Positions 8,470 to 15,700 are shown, numbered from the stretch's first letter. The stretch is DNA of 21,033 nt from UBA5336 sp038522375 (GCA_038522375.1 JBCBKE010000055.1:1-21033), one strand, 5' to 3'. A program made the numbers and translations. The notes: a model not told the origin generated them from the sequence alone.

Positions 8470-9622
8470 TGCCGCAAACACATCATCCCGGCCTGCGGGG
8501 AACAGGGCTGCACGGCGCGCGTCAGGCATGGGGTTCTGGACGATTTTCTGGTCGTTCTTCCTGGCGACGTTCCTGCTGCTGGCGGGTGTTTACGGCTTCC
8601 TGCGCTTTACCACGGGACCGGATGTCTACCTTGCCGAGGACGGCCAGGTTTATGCCAGCAAGAGCTTTATCGATGCCCTTGAGAAGGAGCTGCCGGTCGT
8701 TGTCAGCCTCATGGACGCGGAATTCGATGTCGCCGCCATGGACACCGATGCGCGCATCGATGCCGAGGTGGATGCCCTGTTCAAGCGTGTCTACGCCGCC
8801 GTTCCGGCCTACCTTGATCAGCATTACACCGTGCGTGGGGAGTACACCCAACTCTTCACCGCGACCATCGCTTCCCAGTTCCAGGATGAAACCGAGAGCC
8901 TCTTCGAAAGGATTCTCTTCAGCGAAACCGACTTTGTGGACGCCAAGGCCGGCGCCGTCGCGCGGATTCAGAGCTTCAGCGACGGCGAAGTGGACACAGT
9001 GCTCACCAAGGTTTCGGACAAGCTGACCGAAGACCTTGCGCTTGATCCCGAGGAAATGACGGTGCTCAACCAGGTGGCGACGCTGACCCTGGACGATACC
9101 AAGAGCCGCATCTCCGATACGGCGATCTACCGCGGCGCTGCGGCAACGGCAGGCGCTGTCATGGTGATCCGTCTGCTGTCGAAGCGGGTGGCTGCCAAGG
9201 CCATCGCCAAGGGGACAACAAAAACGGTGGTGAAGACCGGCATGGGCGCTGCGGGCGGGGCGGGGGCCGGCGCGGCTGGCGGGCTGATCTGTGGTCCGGG
9301 CGCACCGGTTTGCGCGGCCGTGGGCGGGGTGATCGGCGGGGTGGCCGGCTGGTTGATCACGGACAAGGTGATTGTCGAGGTTGACGAGGCCATCAACCGC
9401 GACGCGTTCGAGGCCGAGATCATCGCCATTCTCGATTCCGAGAAAGAAGCCCTGAAAGCGGGCATGAAATCGTTCTACCGCGCCCGCTATGAGGCGATCG
9501 AAGCGTACAACACCCAGACTCTGGAGAACATTCGCTTGCGGGACCAGATCGGCCCACTTTCGCCGATCATGGAAACGATCGAGACCTTCCCCGACCGGGT
9601 GCGCGAGGCGATCAGCGAGTAG
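8462..9622 (+). CDS. hypothetical membrane-anchored protein with glycine-zipper segment
   Basis: An unrecognised 386-residue protein. A basic N-terminal tail (NRAARRASG) precedes one membrane segment at about residues 23-48 (FWTIFWSFFLATFLLLAGVYG). An acidic, helix-rich region of about 190 residues follows, probably extracytoplasmic, then a glycine/alanine-rich segment from about 258 to 302 (GAAGGAGAGAAGG and GGVIGGVAGW) holding two cysteines in ICGPGAPVCA. A charged helical tail (DKVIVEVDEAINRDAFEAE onward) ends the protein. The zipper segment could insert in or span a membrane, as such repeats do in pore- or oligomer-forming proteins; that is inference. ATG 8462 sits within the last codons of the preceding gene (ATGTCTGA overlap), so the frame extending upstream to 8342 is not used. 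No known family recognised. Confidence 0.75.
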   Translation: MSDAANTSSRPAGNRAARRASGMGFWTIFWSFFLATFLLLAGVYGFLRFTTGPDVYLAEDGQVYASKSFIDALEKELPVVVSLMDAEFDVAAMDTDARIDAEVDALFKRVYAAVPAYLDQHYTVRGEYTQLFTATIASQFQDETESLFERILFSETDFVDAKAGAVARIQSFSDGEVDTVLTKVSDKLTEDLALDPEEMTVLNQVATLTLDDTKSRISDTAIYRGAAATAGAVMVIRLLSKRVAAKAIAKGTTKTVVKTGMGAAGGAGAGAAGGLICGPGAPVCAAVGGVIGGVAGWLITDKVIVEVDEAINRDAFEAEIIAILDSEKEALKAGMKSFYRARYEAIEAYNTQTLENIRLRDQIGPLSPIMETIETFPDRVREAISE

Positions 9623-9633
9623 CGGTTCGCCGT

Positions 9634-10605
9634 TCAGCCATCTGCCGATTGATCTTCACGGAAGGCCTCGCCGCCATGGGCTTCAGCTCCGCGCGGGTCG
9701 GGATGGATCAGGACATCGGCGGCGGGAAACTCCGACAGGATCGCCTGTTCTGCCATGATCATGCGCTGGTGCGCGTCCTCGAGGCTCAGCCCTGTCGGCA
9801 TGTCCGCATGGAACTGGATGTGAACATAGGGGCCAGACGCCCGCGTCCTGAGCTGGTGGATATCCATGAGCGCCCCGGTCGATAGTGCCAGCTCCCGAAT
9901 GCGGGCGCGCGCCTCGTCGGGGAGTTCGTGATCCAGGAGCTGGTCCCAGCCGCTCCGCGCCACGTCTACCGCGCTCCAGGCGAGCCATGCCGCAACGGCG
10001 AGCCCTACCACGGGGTCGGCCCAGCGTGCGCCGGCATACGCTGCGGCAGCCACGCCGATGATTACCGCAACATTGGCACCAAGGTCGGCGGCATAGTGCG
10101 CCCGGTCGCCCTGGGTCGCGACCGAGCCGGTCTTGCGGATTGCCCGAGTCTGGGCCCACAGCAATGCTAGGGTCAGTGCGATGGATACCACCATCACGCC
10201 AATCGCCAGCGGCCCCTGGGTCACCGTTTCCGGCGATCGGAATCGCGCGACGGCTTCGATGGCCACGAAGGTCGCCGACACGCCCACCAGGATCGCCTGC
10301 ACCATCGCGGCAAAGGCTTCGGCCTTGCCGTGGCCGTAGCGGTGTTCCTCGTCAGGCGGCATGGCCGCGTAGGAGACCGCTATCAACGTGAAGAGTGAAG
10401 CCACGCCGTCGAGACTGCTGTCGGCCAGCGATGACAGCATCGCGACCGAGCCCGACGCCAGCCAGGCCCAGAGCTTGAGTGCGATAAGCACAAGGGCCGT
10501 GGCCACCGACAGCCGCGCCACCGTCTTGGTGATCTTCGCTGCCGATTGGGCCGGCACGGCGCCGGGCATGGCAATGTTGGCGTCGTGGGGCATGGCCCGC
10601 TCCAT
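9634..10605 (-). CDS. cation diffusion facilitator family metal efflux transporter
   Basis: A 323-residue CDF transporter predicted to export divalent metals (Zn, Fe, Mn or similar) in exchange for protons at the inner membrane. Six membrane segments lie between about residues 30 and 225. The metal site in the membrane matches the FieF/YiiP pattern: Asp62 and Asp66 in LADSSLDG, and His170 and Asp174 in HYAADLGAN. HRYGHGKAE at 88-96 is the usual signature. The C-terminal cytoplasmic domain (LSTGALMDIHQLRTRASG through VLIHPDP) carries the histidines of the dimerisation and metal-sensing domain. The ATG at 10605 has AGGAG only 2 nt upstream; the in-frame ATG at 10593 is 14 nt away from it, so the start is unsure. 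Downstream of the aldehyde dehydrogenase but separated by a hairpin and a palindrome, so probably its own unit. Confidence 0.9.
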   Translation of the reverse strand: MERAMPHDANIAMPGAVPAQSAAKITKTVARLSVATALVLIALKLWAWLASGSVAMLSSLADSSLDGVASLFTLIAVSYAAMPPDEEHRYGHGKAEAFAAMVQAILVGVSATFVAIEAVARFRSPETVTQGPLAIGVMVVSIALTLALLWAQTRAIRKTGSVATQGDRAHYAADLGANVAVIIGVAAAAYAGARWADPVVGLAVAAWLAWSAVDVARSGWDQLLDHELPDEARARIRELALSTGALMDIHQLRTRASGPYVHIQFHADMPTGLSLEDAHQRMIMAEQAILSEFPAADVLIHPDPRGAEAHGGEAFREDQSADG

Positions 10606-10654
10606 CTCTCCTCGATTGTGAGATGGGCAGGCCGAACCAGAAAGTCAAAAACCA

Positions 10655-10665
10655 TTGTATTACAA
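10655..10665. promoter_or_regulatory. candidate GntR/FadR-type operator
   Basis: TTGTATTACAA is a perfect 11-bp palindrome around a central base and fits the TNGTNNNACNA half-site pattern of FadR-subfamily GntR regulators. It lies about 50 nt upstream of the CDF transporter start, where it would overlap that gene's promoter. No gntR-like gene is in the window, so the regulator is unidentified. Confidence 0.35.
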
Positions 10666-10674
10666 GACTTTATA

Positions 10675-10701
10675 TGCGACTGAAAGCTATTCCCAGTCGC
10701 A
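10675..10701 (-). terminator. hairpin after the aldehyde dehydrogenase gene
   Basis: Perfect 8-bp arms TGCGACTG (10675-10682) and CAGTCGCA (10694-10701) enclose an 11-nt loop, 17 nt past the aldehyde dehydrogenase stop read leftward. The following bases on that strand are AT-rich (TATAAAG) but not a clean T run, so termination may be partial or the hairpin may protect the 3' end. Confidence 0.4.
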
Positions 10702-10718
10702 CCCACAGCGGCGAGTGA

Positions 10719-12140
10719 TCAGCCCTTGGCCACATAGATCGATTGCGGGGCCATGAACTCCAGCAATCCATCTTCCCCATTCTCTGCCCCGAAGCCGGAA
10801 TTCTTGTGTCCTGCGAAAGGGGTGTCGGGGCGAAGGTTGAGGTTCTGGTTGACCCAGATGGTGCCGGTTTCCATGCGCCGGGCAATCTCGACGGCCCGGT
10901 CCGTATCCTTCGACCAGACCGCCCCCGCAAGCCCGTATTCGCTCGCATTCGCCCGGTCGATCACATCATCAACATCCTGGAACTTCAGCATGGGCAGGAT
11001 CGGACCGAAGGCCTCTTCCTGAACGACGCGGGCGTTCTCCGGGGGGTTGTCGACAATGGTGACAGGAATGAAATACCCGCCGCCATCGGGGATGTCTGCG
11101 CCCTCCAGCATGGTGAGATCATTGGCTTTCGCATCCTCGAGGAGGTCCATGACGCGGTCATACTGACGCTTGTTCTGGATCGGACCGAGATTGGTGCCCT
11201 GTTCGGCTCCATCGCCAACCTTGGTGGCTTTTGCGATGGCAACAAGGCGGTCGCGCAGGCCTTCATAGACATCCTCGTGGACATAAAGACGCTTGGTTGC
11301 GACGCAGATCTGGGCTGTGTTGAAGAATGCGCCGAAGAAGATCTTCTGCGCGACATCATCAAGGTCCACATCCGGCAGGACGATGGCTGCATCATTCCCC
11401 CCCAGTTCCAGGGTCAGCCGCTTCAGATCCTTGGACGCGCTTTCCATGACCCGTTTGCCGGTGGCGGTCGATCCGGTGAAGGAGATCTTGTCGAAGCCGG
11501 GATGGGCCGTCATCAGCGGTCCCAATCGGTCACCGCCCGTGATGATATTGAGCACGCCAGCGGGCAGGATGTCGGCGAACAGCTCGCCCATCTTCAGGGT
11601 GCAGAGTGGGGTGAAGGGCGAGGGCTTGAGAACCATCGTGTTTCCGGCCAACAGGGCCGGCGCGATCTTCCACACCGCAAGATTTATCGGGAAGTTCCAG
11701 GGCGCGATCGCGCAGACAACGCCCAATGGCACGTATCGGGTCTCGATGAACTGGGCATCGGAGTCCTCTGAAACATGCACAGGCGGCCGCATCTCAGCGA
11801 CTGAATGGAGCCACTGGCCAGCCCCCATGATTTCCATCTTCGCCGCATCCACGGGGCGGCCCTGCTCGCGGGTGAACAGGCGCGCCATGTCTTCGGCCGC
11901 GCCAATGAGCGCATCGCCGGCTTTCTTGAGGAGGGCCGCGCGCTCATCGATCGGTGTTGCGCGCCAGGTGGGGTAGGCCGCCCGCGCCGCCGCCACGGCC
12001 TCGTCGAGCTGGGCCGGGGAGCATTCGGGCGCGCGGTCGAACGCTTCGCCTGTTGCCGGGTTGAAAACATCGAACGTGCCGTCCGCGCCATCAACACCGG
12101 TGCCGCCGATCGTCATCTTGAAATTGCTGGTCATGTCCAT
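10719..12140 (-). CDS. NAD(P)-dependent aldehyde dehydrogenase family protein
   Basis: Oxidises an aldehyde to its acid with NAD(P)+. All catalytic elements are present: Asn149 in APWNFP, cofactor Lys172 in LKPSPFTP, the nucleotide-binding FTGSTATGK at 221-229, general base Glu245 in LELGGND, catalytic Cys279 in FNTAQICVA, and EEAFGPILP near residue 380. The active-site segment reads AQICVA where most relatives have GQxCxA, and LELGGND replaces the common LELGGK; both are seen in semialdehyde/benzaldehyde-type branches but do not fix the substrate. The length of 473 aa is normal. ATG 12140 is supported by AGGAGG at 12149-12154, 8 nt upstream. Divergent from the CoA-ester lyase across 176 bp, which hints at shared regulation. 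The substrate is unknown. Confidence 0.9.
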   Translation of the reverse strand: MDMTSNFKMTIGGTGVDGADGTFDVFNPATGEAFDRAPECSPAQLDEAVAAARAAYPTWRATPIDERAALLKKAGDALIGAAEDMARLFTREQGRPVDAAKMEIMGAGQWLHSVAEMRPPVHVSEDSDAQFIETRYVPLGVVCAIAPWNFPINLAVWKIAPALLAGNTMVLKPSPFTPLCTLKMGELFADILPAGVLNIITGGDRLGPLMTAHPGFDKISFTGSTATGKRVMESASKDLKRLTLELGGNDAAIVLPDVDLDDVAQKIFFGAFFNTAQICVATKRLYVHEDVYEGLRDRLVAIAKATKVGDGAEQGTNLGPIQNKRQYDRVMDLLEDAKANDLTMLEGADIPDGGGYFIPVTIVDNPPENARVVQEEAFGPILPMLKFQDVDDVIDRANASEYGLAGAVWSKDTDRAVEIARRMETGTIWVNQNLNLRPDTPFAGHKNSGFGAENGEDGLLEFMAPQSIYVAKG

Positions 12141-12316
12141 GGGGCTCTCCTCCTGCCTGCCGGCCGCGCTTTTGCACGGTCTGGAATATCCTGCGCCCGA
12201 TTTGATACGAGGTTCAGGGAAAGTCCAACACCTGGCTCTAAATCACGGGTTTGACCCACCTGGCCACCCGCCCTAGCGTCCGCAGTGCAACCTAGCCTTT
12301 CCAAGGATCCGCACCG
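12141..12316. other. divergent promoter region
   Basis: This 176-bp stretch separates the leftward aldehyde dehydrogenase from the rightward CoA-ester lyase and must hold both promoters. Shine-Dalgarno sequences are visible at each end (complement of CCTCCT at 12149-12154; AAGGA at 12303-12307). I could not find a convincing -35/-10 pair or operator by eye. Confidence 0.5.
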
Positions 12317-13372
12317 ATGACAGCCCGCACCCCCCGCCAGTTCTTCAAACCCCTTGCCGCGGGCGCGCCCGAGCCCCTGCGCGAGCTGCCGGTGAAACTG
12401 GAACGGATGATCCACTTCGTCCCGCCCCATCTCGACAAGGTACGCGCCAAGGTGCCGGCCATGGCCGACCAGGCCGATGTGATCCTCGGCAACCTCGAAG
12501 ATGCGATTCCAGCCGACGCCAAGGACGCAGCACGGGCCGGTGTCATCGAGATGGCATCCATGGTCGACTGGCAAGCCAAGGGCACGGGGTTCTGGAGCCG
12601 GGTCAACCCGCTCAACTCGCCCTGGTTTCTCGATGACGTCACCGAGCTGGTGATGAAAGCGGGACACCAGCTGGATGTGCTGATGATACCGAAGGTCGAA
12701 GGACCGTTCGATATCCATTATGTCGATCAGTTCGTGGCGCAGCTCGAAGCCAAAGCCGGGCTGACCCGCCCCATCCTGCTCCACGCCATTCTGGAAACCG
12801 CGGAAGGCGTTGCCCGGGTTGAGGAAATCGCACTGGCCAGCCCGCGCATGCAGGGCATTTCACTGGGCCCGGCAGACCTCGCCGCCAGCCGGAAGATGAA
12901 GACCACCCGCGTCGGCGGGGGCCATCCGTTCTACCGCGTGATCGATGATCCGACCGAGGCCGGCGGCCCCCGGGCCACCGCCCAGCAAGATCCCTGGCAC
13001 TACACGGTCGCCCGCATGGTCGATGCCTGCGGCATGGCCGGCATCAAGCCGTTCTACGGTCCATTCGGCGATATCGCCGATCTCGACGCTTGCGAACAGC
13101 AGTTCCGCAACACATTCCTGCTCGGTTGTGTCGGCACCTGGTCGCTCCACCCGAACCAGATCGCCATAGCGAAACGGGTCTTCAGCCCCGATCCCGAGGA
13201 AGTGAAGTTCGCCCGGCGCATCCTCGAGGCACTTCCCGGTGGCCGCGGTGTCGCGATGCTCGACGGCAAGATGCAGGACGATGCCACCTGGAAACAGGCG
13301 AAAGTTATCGCAGACCTGGCAGACCTCGTTGCCGCAAAGGACCCCGATCTCGCGGCGGCGTATGCAGGGTAG
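12317..13372 (+). CDS. HpcH/HpaI-family CoA-ester lyase, malyl-CoA lyase-like
   Basis: A CitE-like TIM-barrel lyase of 351 aa predicted to cleave or form a malyl-CoA-type thioester (for example malyl-CoA to glyoxylate and acetyl-CoA, or a methylmalyl or citramalyl homologue), with Mg2+. Features: NLEDAIPADAK at 59-69, Arg95 in WSRVN, MIPKVEGP at 123-130, metal ligands Glu160 (HAILETAEGV) and Asp187 (ISLGPADLAAS), then MKTTRVGGG, DPWHY, IKPFYGPFGDIAD and HPNQIAIAK. These later blocks match malyl-CoA lyase more closely than CitE. An N-terminal extension of about 25 residues (RTPRQFFKPLAAG) precedes the usual start of the fold. AAGGA lies 9 nt before the ATG. Divergent from the aldehyde dehydrogenase; ends directly in a hairpin. 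The exact substrate is unresolved. Confidence 0.82.
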   Translation: MTARTPRQFFKPLAAGAPEPLRELPVKLERMIHFVPPHLDKVRAKVPAMADQADVILGNLEDAIPADAKDAARAGVIEMASMVDWQAKGTGFWSRVNPLNSPWFLDDVTELVMKAGHQLDVLMIPKVEGPFDIHYVDQFVAQLEAKAGLTRPILLHAILETAEGVARVEEIALASPRMQGISLGPADLAASRKMKTTRVGGGHPFYRVIDDPTEAGGPRATAQQDPWHYTVARMVDACGMAGIKPFYGPFGDIADLDACEQQFRNTFLLGCVGTWSLHPNQIAIAKRVFSPDPEEVKFARRILEALPGGRGVAMLDGKMQDDATWKQAKVIADLADLVAAKDPDLAAAYAG

Positions 13373-13400
13373 ACCGCTTCCGTTCCTGACGGAAACGGTC
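13372..13400 (+). terminator. hairpin at the 3' end of the CoA-ester lyase gene
   Basis: Begins at the last base of the stop codon. Arms GACCG-C-TTCCGT and ACGGAA-A-CGGTC pair over 11 bp with one C/A mismatch around a 5-nt loop. The downstream bases (GTTGGTTTCG) hold only short T runs, so it resembles a terminator without a proper U tract. It is a near-identical inverted copy of the hairpin at 13486-13515. Confidence 0.5.
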
Positions 13401-13485
13401 GTTGGTTTCGCCTCGCTCACGGCAGTTTGGCGATGCCAAACGCCTCCGCGGGGGCGGCCTGACCGGCCGGCGGGCCTTGCCCGCT

Positions 13486-13515
13486 GACACGTTTCCGTCA
13501 AGGACGGAAACGGTC
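13486..13515 (-). terminator. hairpin at the 3' end of the trypsin-like protease gene
   Basis: Arms CGTTTCCGT (13490-13498) and ACGGAAACG (13504-13512) pair perfectly around a 5-nt loop; GAC and GTC extend the stem past a bulged A at 13489. It abuts the leftward gene's stop codon exactly. There is no T run on the leftward strand, so simple intrinsic termination is uncertain. Confidence 0.5.
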
Positions 13516-14276
13516 TAGGCTGAAGGGCCTTCCGTAAGGGCGGTGATGACATCGCTGTACCAGATGGCGTTCAGGCCGAGTGCTTCGTCCAGTTCGGGGT
13601 CGCGGGTACTCGACTCGAGGCGGGCCGAGTGCACCCCAAGCAGCCGCCAGGGAAGATCGTCGGGCCCAGGCCCGTCAGGCTGTCTTTGAACAACCGGCGC
13701 GCCGCTGAGCCCGCGATGGGTTCGCGCATCGATCAGGAAGTAGCCCTTGCCCTTGAAGCGAAGCCCGAATGACGAGGCCAGCGAGGCCTGGCGCGCGACC
13801 GGCAGGTGATGAAGCGTGTCTTCGAACCCGAGAGGATAGCCGACCGCCAGTAGCGTGCTGCCAATTGCGACCGGATCGCTTGGCTTCTGCAGGTGGTCAG
13901 GCGTGAAGGCCCTGTAAAGCGTCGGCGAGGGAAGGGCCCACTGATTGACCTCGATGGCGGCAACATCGATGCTGCCGTCAGCATCGTGGGTATCGCGCCA
14001 CCCCTGCTTGCCGCGGGTGAAAAGTGGGATGGAGAACCCGGTGGAACGACCCAGGTCGCTGGCGTCGATATGGATCTCGATTTCGATCCGGTCGGGATGG
14101 TGGTTGGTTTCGGCATCCTCGAACACATGGCGGGATGTGATCAGGTATAGCCGCCCTTCCCGTTCGAAGAAGAACCCGCTGGCAGTGGTGAGCCCGAGGG
14201 TACCCTCGAATGTGTTGATGCGTACCGTCGTCAGGAGAAGGGGATCGATCACGATTTTGGTTCCCAATGTTTGCAA
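13515..14276 (-). CDS. trypsin-like serine protease domain protein, cytoplasmic
   Basis: A protein of about 253 residues with a chymotrypsin-like protease fold. The likely catalytic triad is His50 in LITSRHVFED, Asp104 in SIDVAAIEV and Ser191 in RGLSGAPVV, all in the right order and context. Glycine-rich SGFFFEREGRLYLI precedes the His, as in trypsin-2 type domains. No signal peptide or membrane segment is present and there is no PDZ domain, so it is not a DegP-type periplasmic protease. The start is uncertain: TTG at 14276 lies 7 nt after the dapB stop, while GTG at 14252 (before IDPLLLTTV) may be the true start because family members seem to begin there. It is downstream of dapB on the same strand and probably cotranscribed. 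The biological target is unknown. Confidence 0.78.
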   Translation of the reverse strand: MQTLGTKIVIDPLLLTTVRINTFEGTLGLTTASGFFFEREGRLYLITSRHVFEDAETNHHPDRIEIEIHIDASDLGRSTGFSIPLFTRGKQGWRDTHDADGSIDVAAIEVNQWALPSPTLYRAFTPDHLQKPSDPVAIGSTLLAVGYPLGFEDTLHHLPVARQASLASSFGLRFKGKGYFLIDARTHRGLSGAPVVQRQPDGPGPDDLPWRLLGVHSARLESSTRDPELDEALGLNAIWYSDVITALTEGPSA

Positions 14277-14283
14277 CGGACGC

Positions 14284-15114
14284 TCAGACGTTTGCCAGAT
14301 CCTTCAGCCCAAGCACATCGTGCATGTCATAGAGGCCCGGAGGCTGTCCGATGGCCCATTCAGCGGCAGCGAGGGCGCCATCGGCAAAGACCGAACGGTT
14401 GAGGGCGGCATGGGAAAGGCTGACCACTTCTGTCTCGCTGGCAAAGGTCACTTCGTGGTCGCCGATGACGCCTCCCGAGCGGCGCACCGCAAAACCGATC
14501 TCGCCGGCCGTGCGTTCGGCTGCCGGGCCCAGGTATGGTGCTGCCTGCACATCGGTGAGCGCTTGCCCGTGCCCTGAGGCAGCCGCCTCACCGAGCATCA
14601 GGGCCGTGCCCGACGGCGCGTCAGCTTTCCACCGGTGGTGGGTTTCCAGGACCTCGATGTCCCAACCCTGGCCGAGCCTGGCCGCCGCGAGCCGCGTGAG
14701 GGCCGTCATGAGAGTTACGCCGAGCGAAAAATTCCCGGCTTTCACGATCGCAAAGCGGTTTGCGTAGCTCGAAAGGGTCTCGGTCTGTTGGGCATCGAAC
14801 CCCGTGGTGCCGATGACCAAGGCGCAAACGCCGGTGTTTTCGAGCCGCTGGAGCGCATTCAGGGTGGCAGCCGGAGCGGTGAAGTCGATCCAGGCCTGCG
14901 CATCCGCTGCAGCCAGGTGCGCTTCGGTCTGGGGTAATAGGTTGAACGGCTTCGGCGCGCCGATCAGCACCCCGATATCGGTCTGCAAAGCCGGTGACCC
15001 GGGCGCCTCGGTTCCCCCGGTCAGGATATGTCCACGCTCAATGGCTGAACTTGCCACCTGTTTGCCCATGCGGCCGGCCAGTCCCGCGATCGCTAGTTTC
15101 AAGGGATGATCCAT
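14284..15114 (-). CDS. dapB: 4-hydroxy-tetrahydrodipicolinate reductase
   Basis: Reduces hydroxytetrahydrodipicolinate with NAD(P)H in the lysine/diaminopimelate pathway, supplying meso-DAP for peptidoglycan; cytoplasmic homotetramer. The 276-residue protein shows the nucleotide-binding GLAGRMG at 11-17, IGTTGFD at 101-107, the active-site block ETHHRWKADAPSGTA at 157-171 with catalytic His159 and Lys163, and RRSGGVIGDHEVTF in the substrate-binding domain. The frame is open a further 69 codons upstream, but ATG 15114 (MDHPLKLAIAGLAGRMG) places the Rossmann motif at the usual distance; the extra residues look non-coding. The trypsin-like protease gene begins within 7-31 nt of its stop. A DnaA box lies 107 bp upstream of the start. 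Confidence 0.94.
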   Translation of the reverse strand: MDHPLKLAIAGLAGRMGKQVASSAIERGHILTGGTEAPGSPALQTDIGVLIGAPKPFNLLPQTEAHLAAADAQAWIDFTAPAATLNALQRLENTGVCALVIGTTGFDAQQTETLSSYANRFAIVKAGNFSLGVTLMTALTRLAAARLGQGWDIEVLETHHRWKADAPSGTALMLGEAAASGHGQALTDVQAAPYLGPAAERTAGEIGFAVRRSGGVIGDHEVTFASETEVVSLSHAALNRSVFADGALAAAEWAIGQPPGLYDMHDVLGLKDLANV

Positions 15115-15220
15115 GGCATCTTGTAACCCCCTGGACCCCTGTCCGCCATAGGGCGCATCCCGGATCCCCCATGCAGCGCAGAAAGTACGGGGAAATGCGT
15201 GGTTGCGAGGCGCTTCTACC

Positions 15221-15229
15221 TGTGGATAA
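15221..15229 (-). promoter_or_regulatory. perfect DnaA box
   Basis: TGTGGATAA on the plus strand is TTATCCACA on the minus strand, an exact match to the consensus DnaA box. It sits between the divergent dapB and GNAT starts, only 9 nt before the GNAT start codon. I found no second box in the window, so it is not an origin by itself and may be regulatory or chance. Confidence 0.4.
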
Positions 15230-15238
15230 CTCATCGGC

Positions 15239-15700
15239 GTGCCGCTGGATTTTCGGTCAGCTCGCGCCGAAGATGCGCCCAGTATTGCGGCCTTGCACCG
15301 GGAGGCGAGAGCGGTCGCCATGCCGTGGCTTCCTGCAGTGCATACACCAGAAGAGGATAGGTTTCATTTTCGCCGCAAGATCGCGACGGAGGCTCAGGTC
15401 ACGCTGATCGAGGAAAACGATTGCGTCATCGCCTATCTTGCAACGCGAAGGGGCTGGATTGATGATCTCTATGTGGCGCCGAACCGGTGGCGGTCGGGCC
15501 ATGGCAGGCGGTTGTTGACGTTCGCCCAGGCGATGCAGGATGCGCTTCAGCTTTGGACGTTCGAGCAGAACACCGCTGCCATTGCGTTCTATACGGCCCA
15601 TGGGTTCGAGGTGGTCGAACGAACGGATGGATCGGGAAACGAGGAAGGCCACCCAGACCTGCGCATGGTTTGGGTGGCGACGTACGAACCTCTTGCATGA
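15239..15700 (+). CDS. GNAT family N-acetyltransferase
   Basis: A small (153 aa) single-domain acetyltransferase of the GNAT superfamily, transferring an acetyl group from acetyl-CoA to an unknown substrate. The N-terminal strand DFRSARAEDAPSIAALHREA, the central IDDLYVAPNRWRSGHGRRLL (acetyl-CoA pyrophosphate-binding loop RWRSGHG, a variant of Q/RxxGxG/A) and the C-terminal QNTAAIAFYTAHGFEVVERTDG are all in the usual order. The start is well fixed although it is GTG: an in-frame TAA lies 12 nt upstream and the GNAT fold begins within the first few residues. There is no clear Shine-Dalgarno; a DnaA box occupies that place. It is followed after 27 nt by an acyltransferase gene. The substrate is unknown. 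Confidence 0.85.
   Translation: MPLDFRSARAEDAPSIAALHREARAVAMPWLPAVHTPEEDRFHFRRKIATEAQVTLIEENDCVIAYLATRRGWIDDLYVAPNRWRSGHGRRLLTFAQAMQDALQLWTFEQNTAAIAFYTAHGFEVVERTDGSGNEEGHPDLRMVWVATYEPLA

Larger units (their letters stand above)
13372..13515. repeat. inverted-repeat-bounded hairpin array between convergent genes
   Basis: A 144-bp GC-rich interval with four consecutive stem-loops: 13372-13400 (11 bp, one mismatch), 13425-13441 (GTTTGGC/GCCAAAC, 3-nt loop), 13470-13484 (GCGGGC/GCCCGC, 3-nt loop) and 13486-13515 (12 bp, one bulge). The first and last are almost the same sequence in opposite orientation, so they also form a long inverted repeat. The organisation resembles REP/BIME-type intergenic palindromic units. 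Whether copies exist elsewhere cannot be seen from this window. Confidence 0.6.

Noticed and set aside
10743..11771. Long (342-codon) open frame antisense to the aldehyde dehydrogenase
   Set aside because: The opposite strand carries a complete aldehyde dehydrogenase with every catalytic motif; the antisense frame is a GC-rich codon-bias shadow with no recognisable domain.
15115..15238. Possible replication origin at the DnaA box
   Set aside because: Only one box was found, with no AT-rich unwinding region and no cluster of further boxes; an origin claim is not supported.
15115..15321. N-terminal extension of dapB to 15321
   Set aside because: The added 69 residues look non-coding, overlap the GNAT gene, and push the Rossmann motif away from its usual position near the N-terminus.
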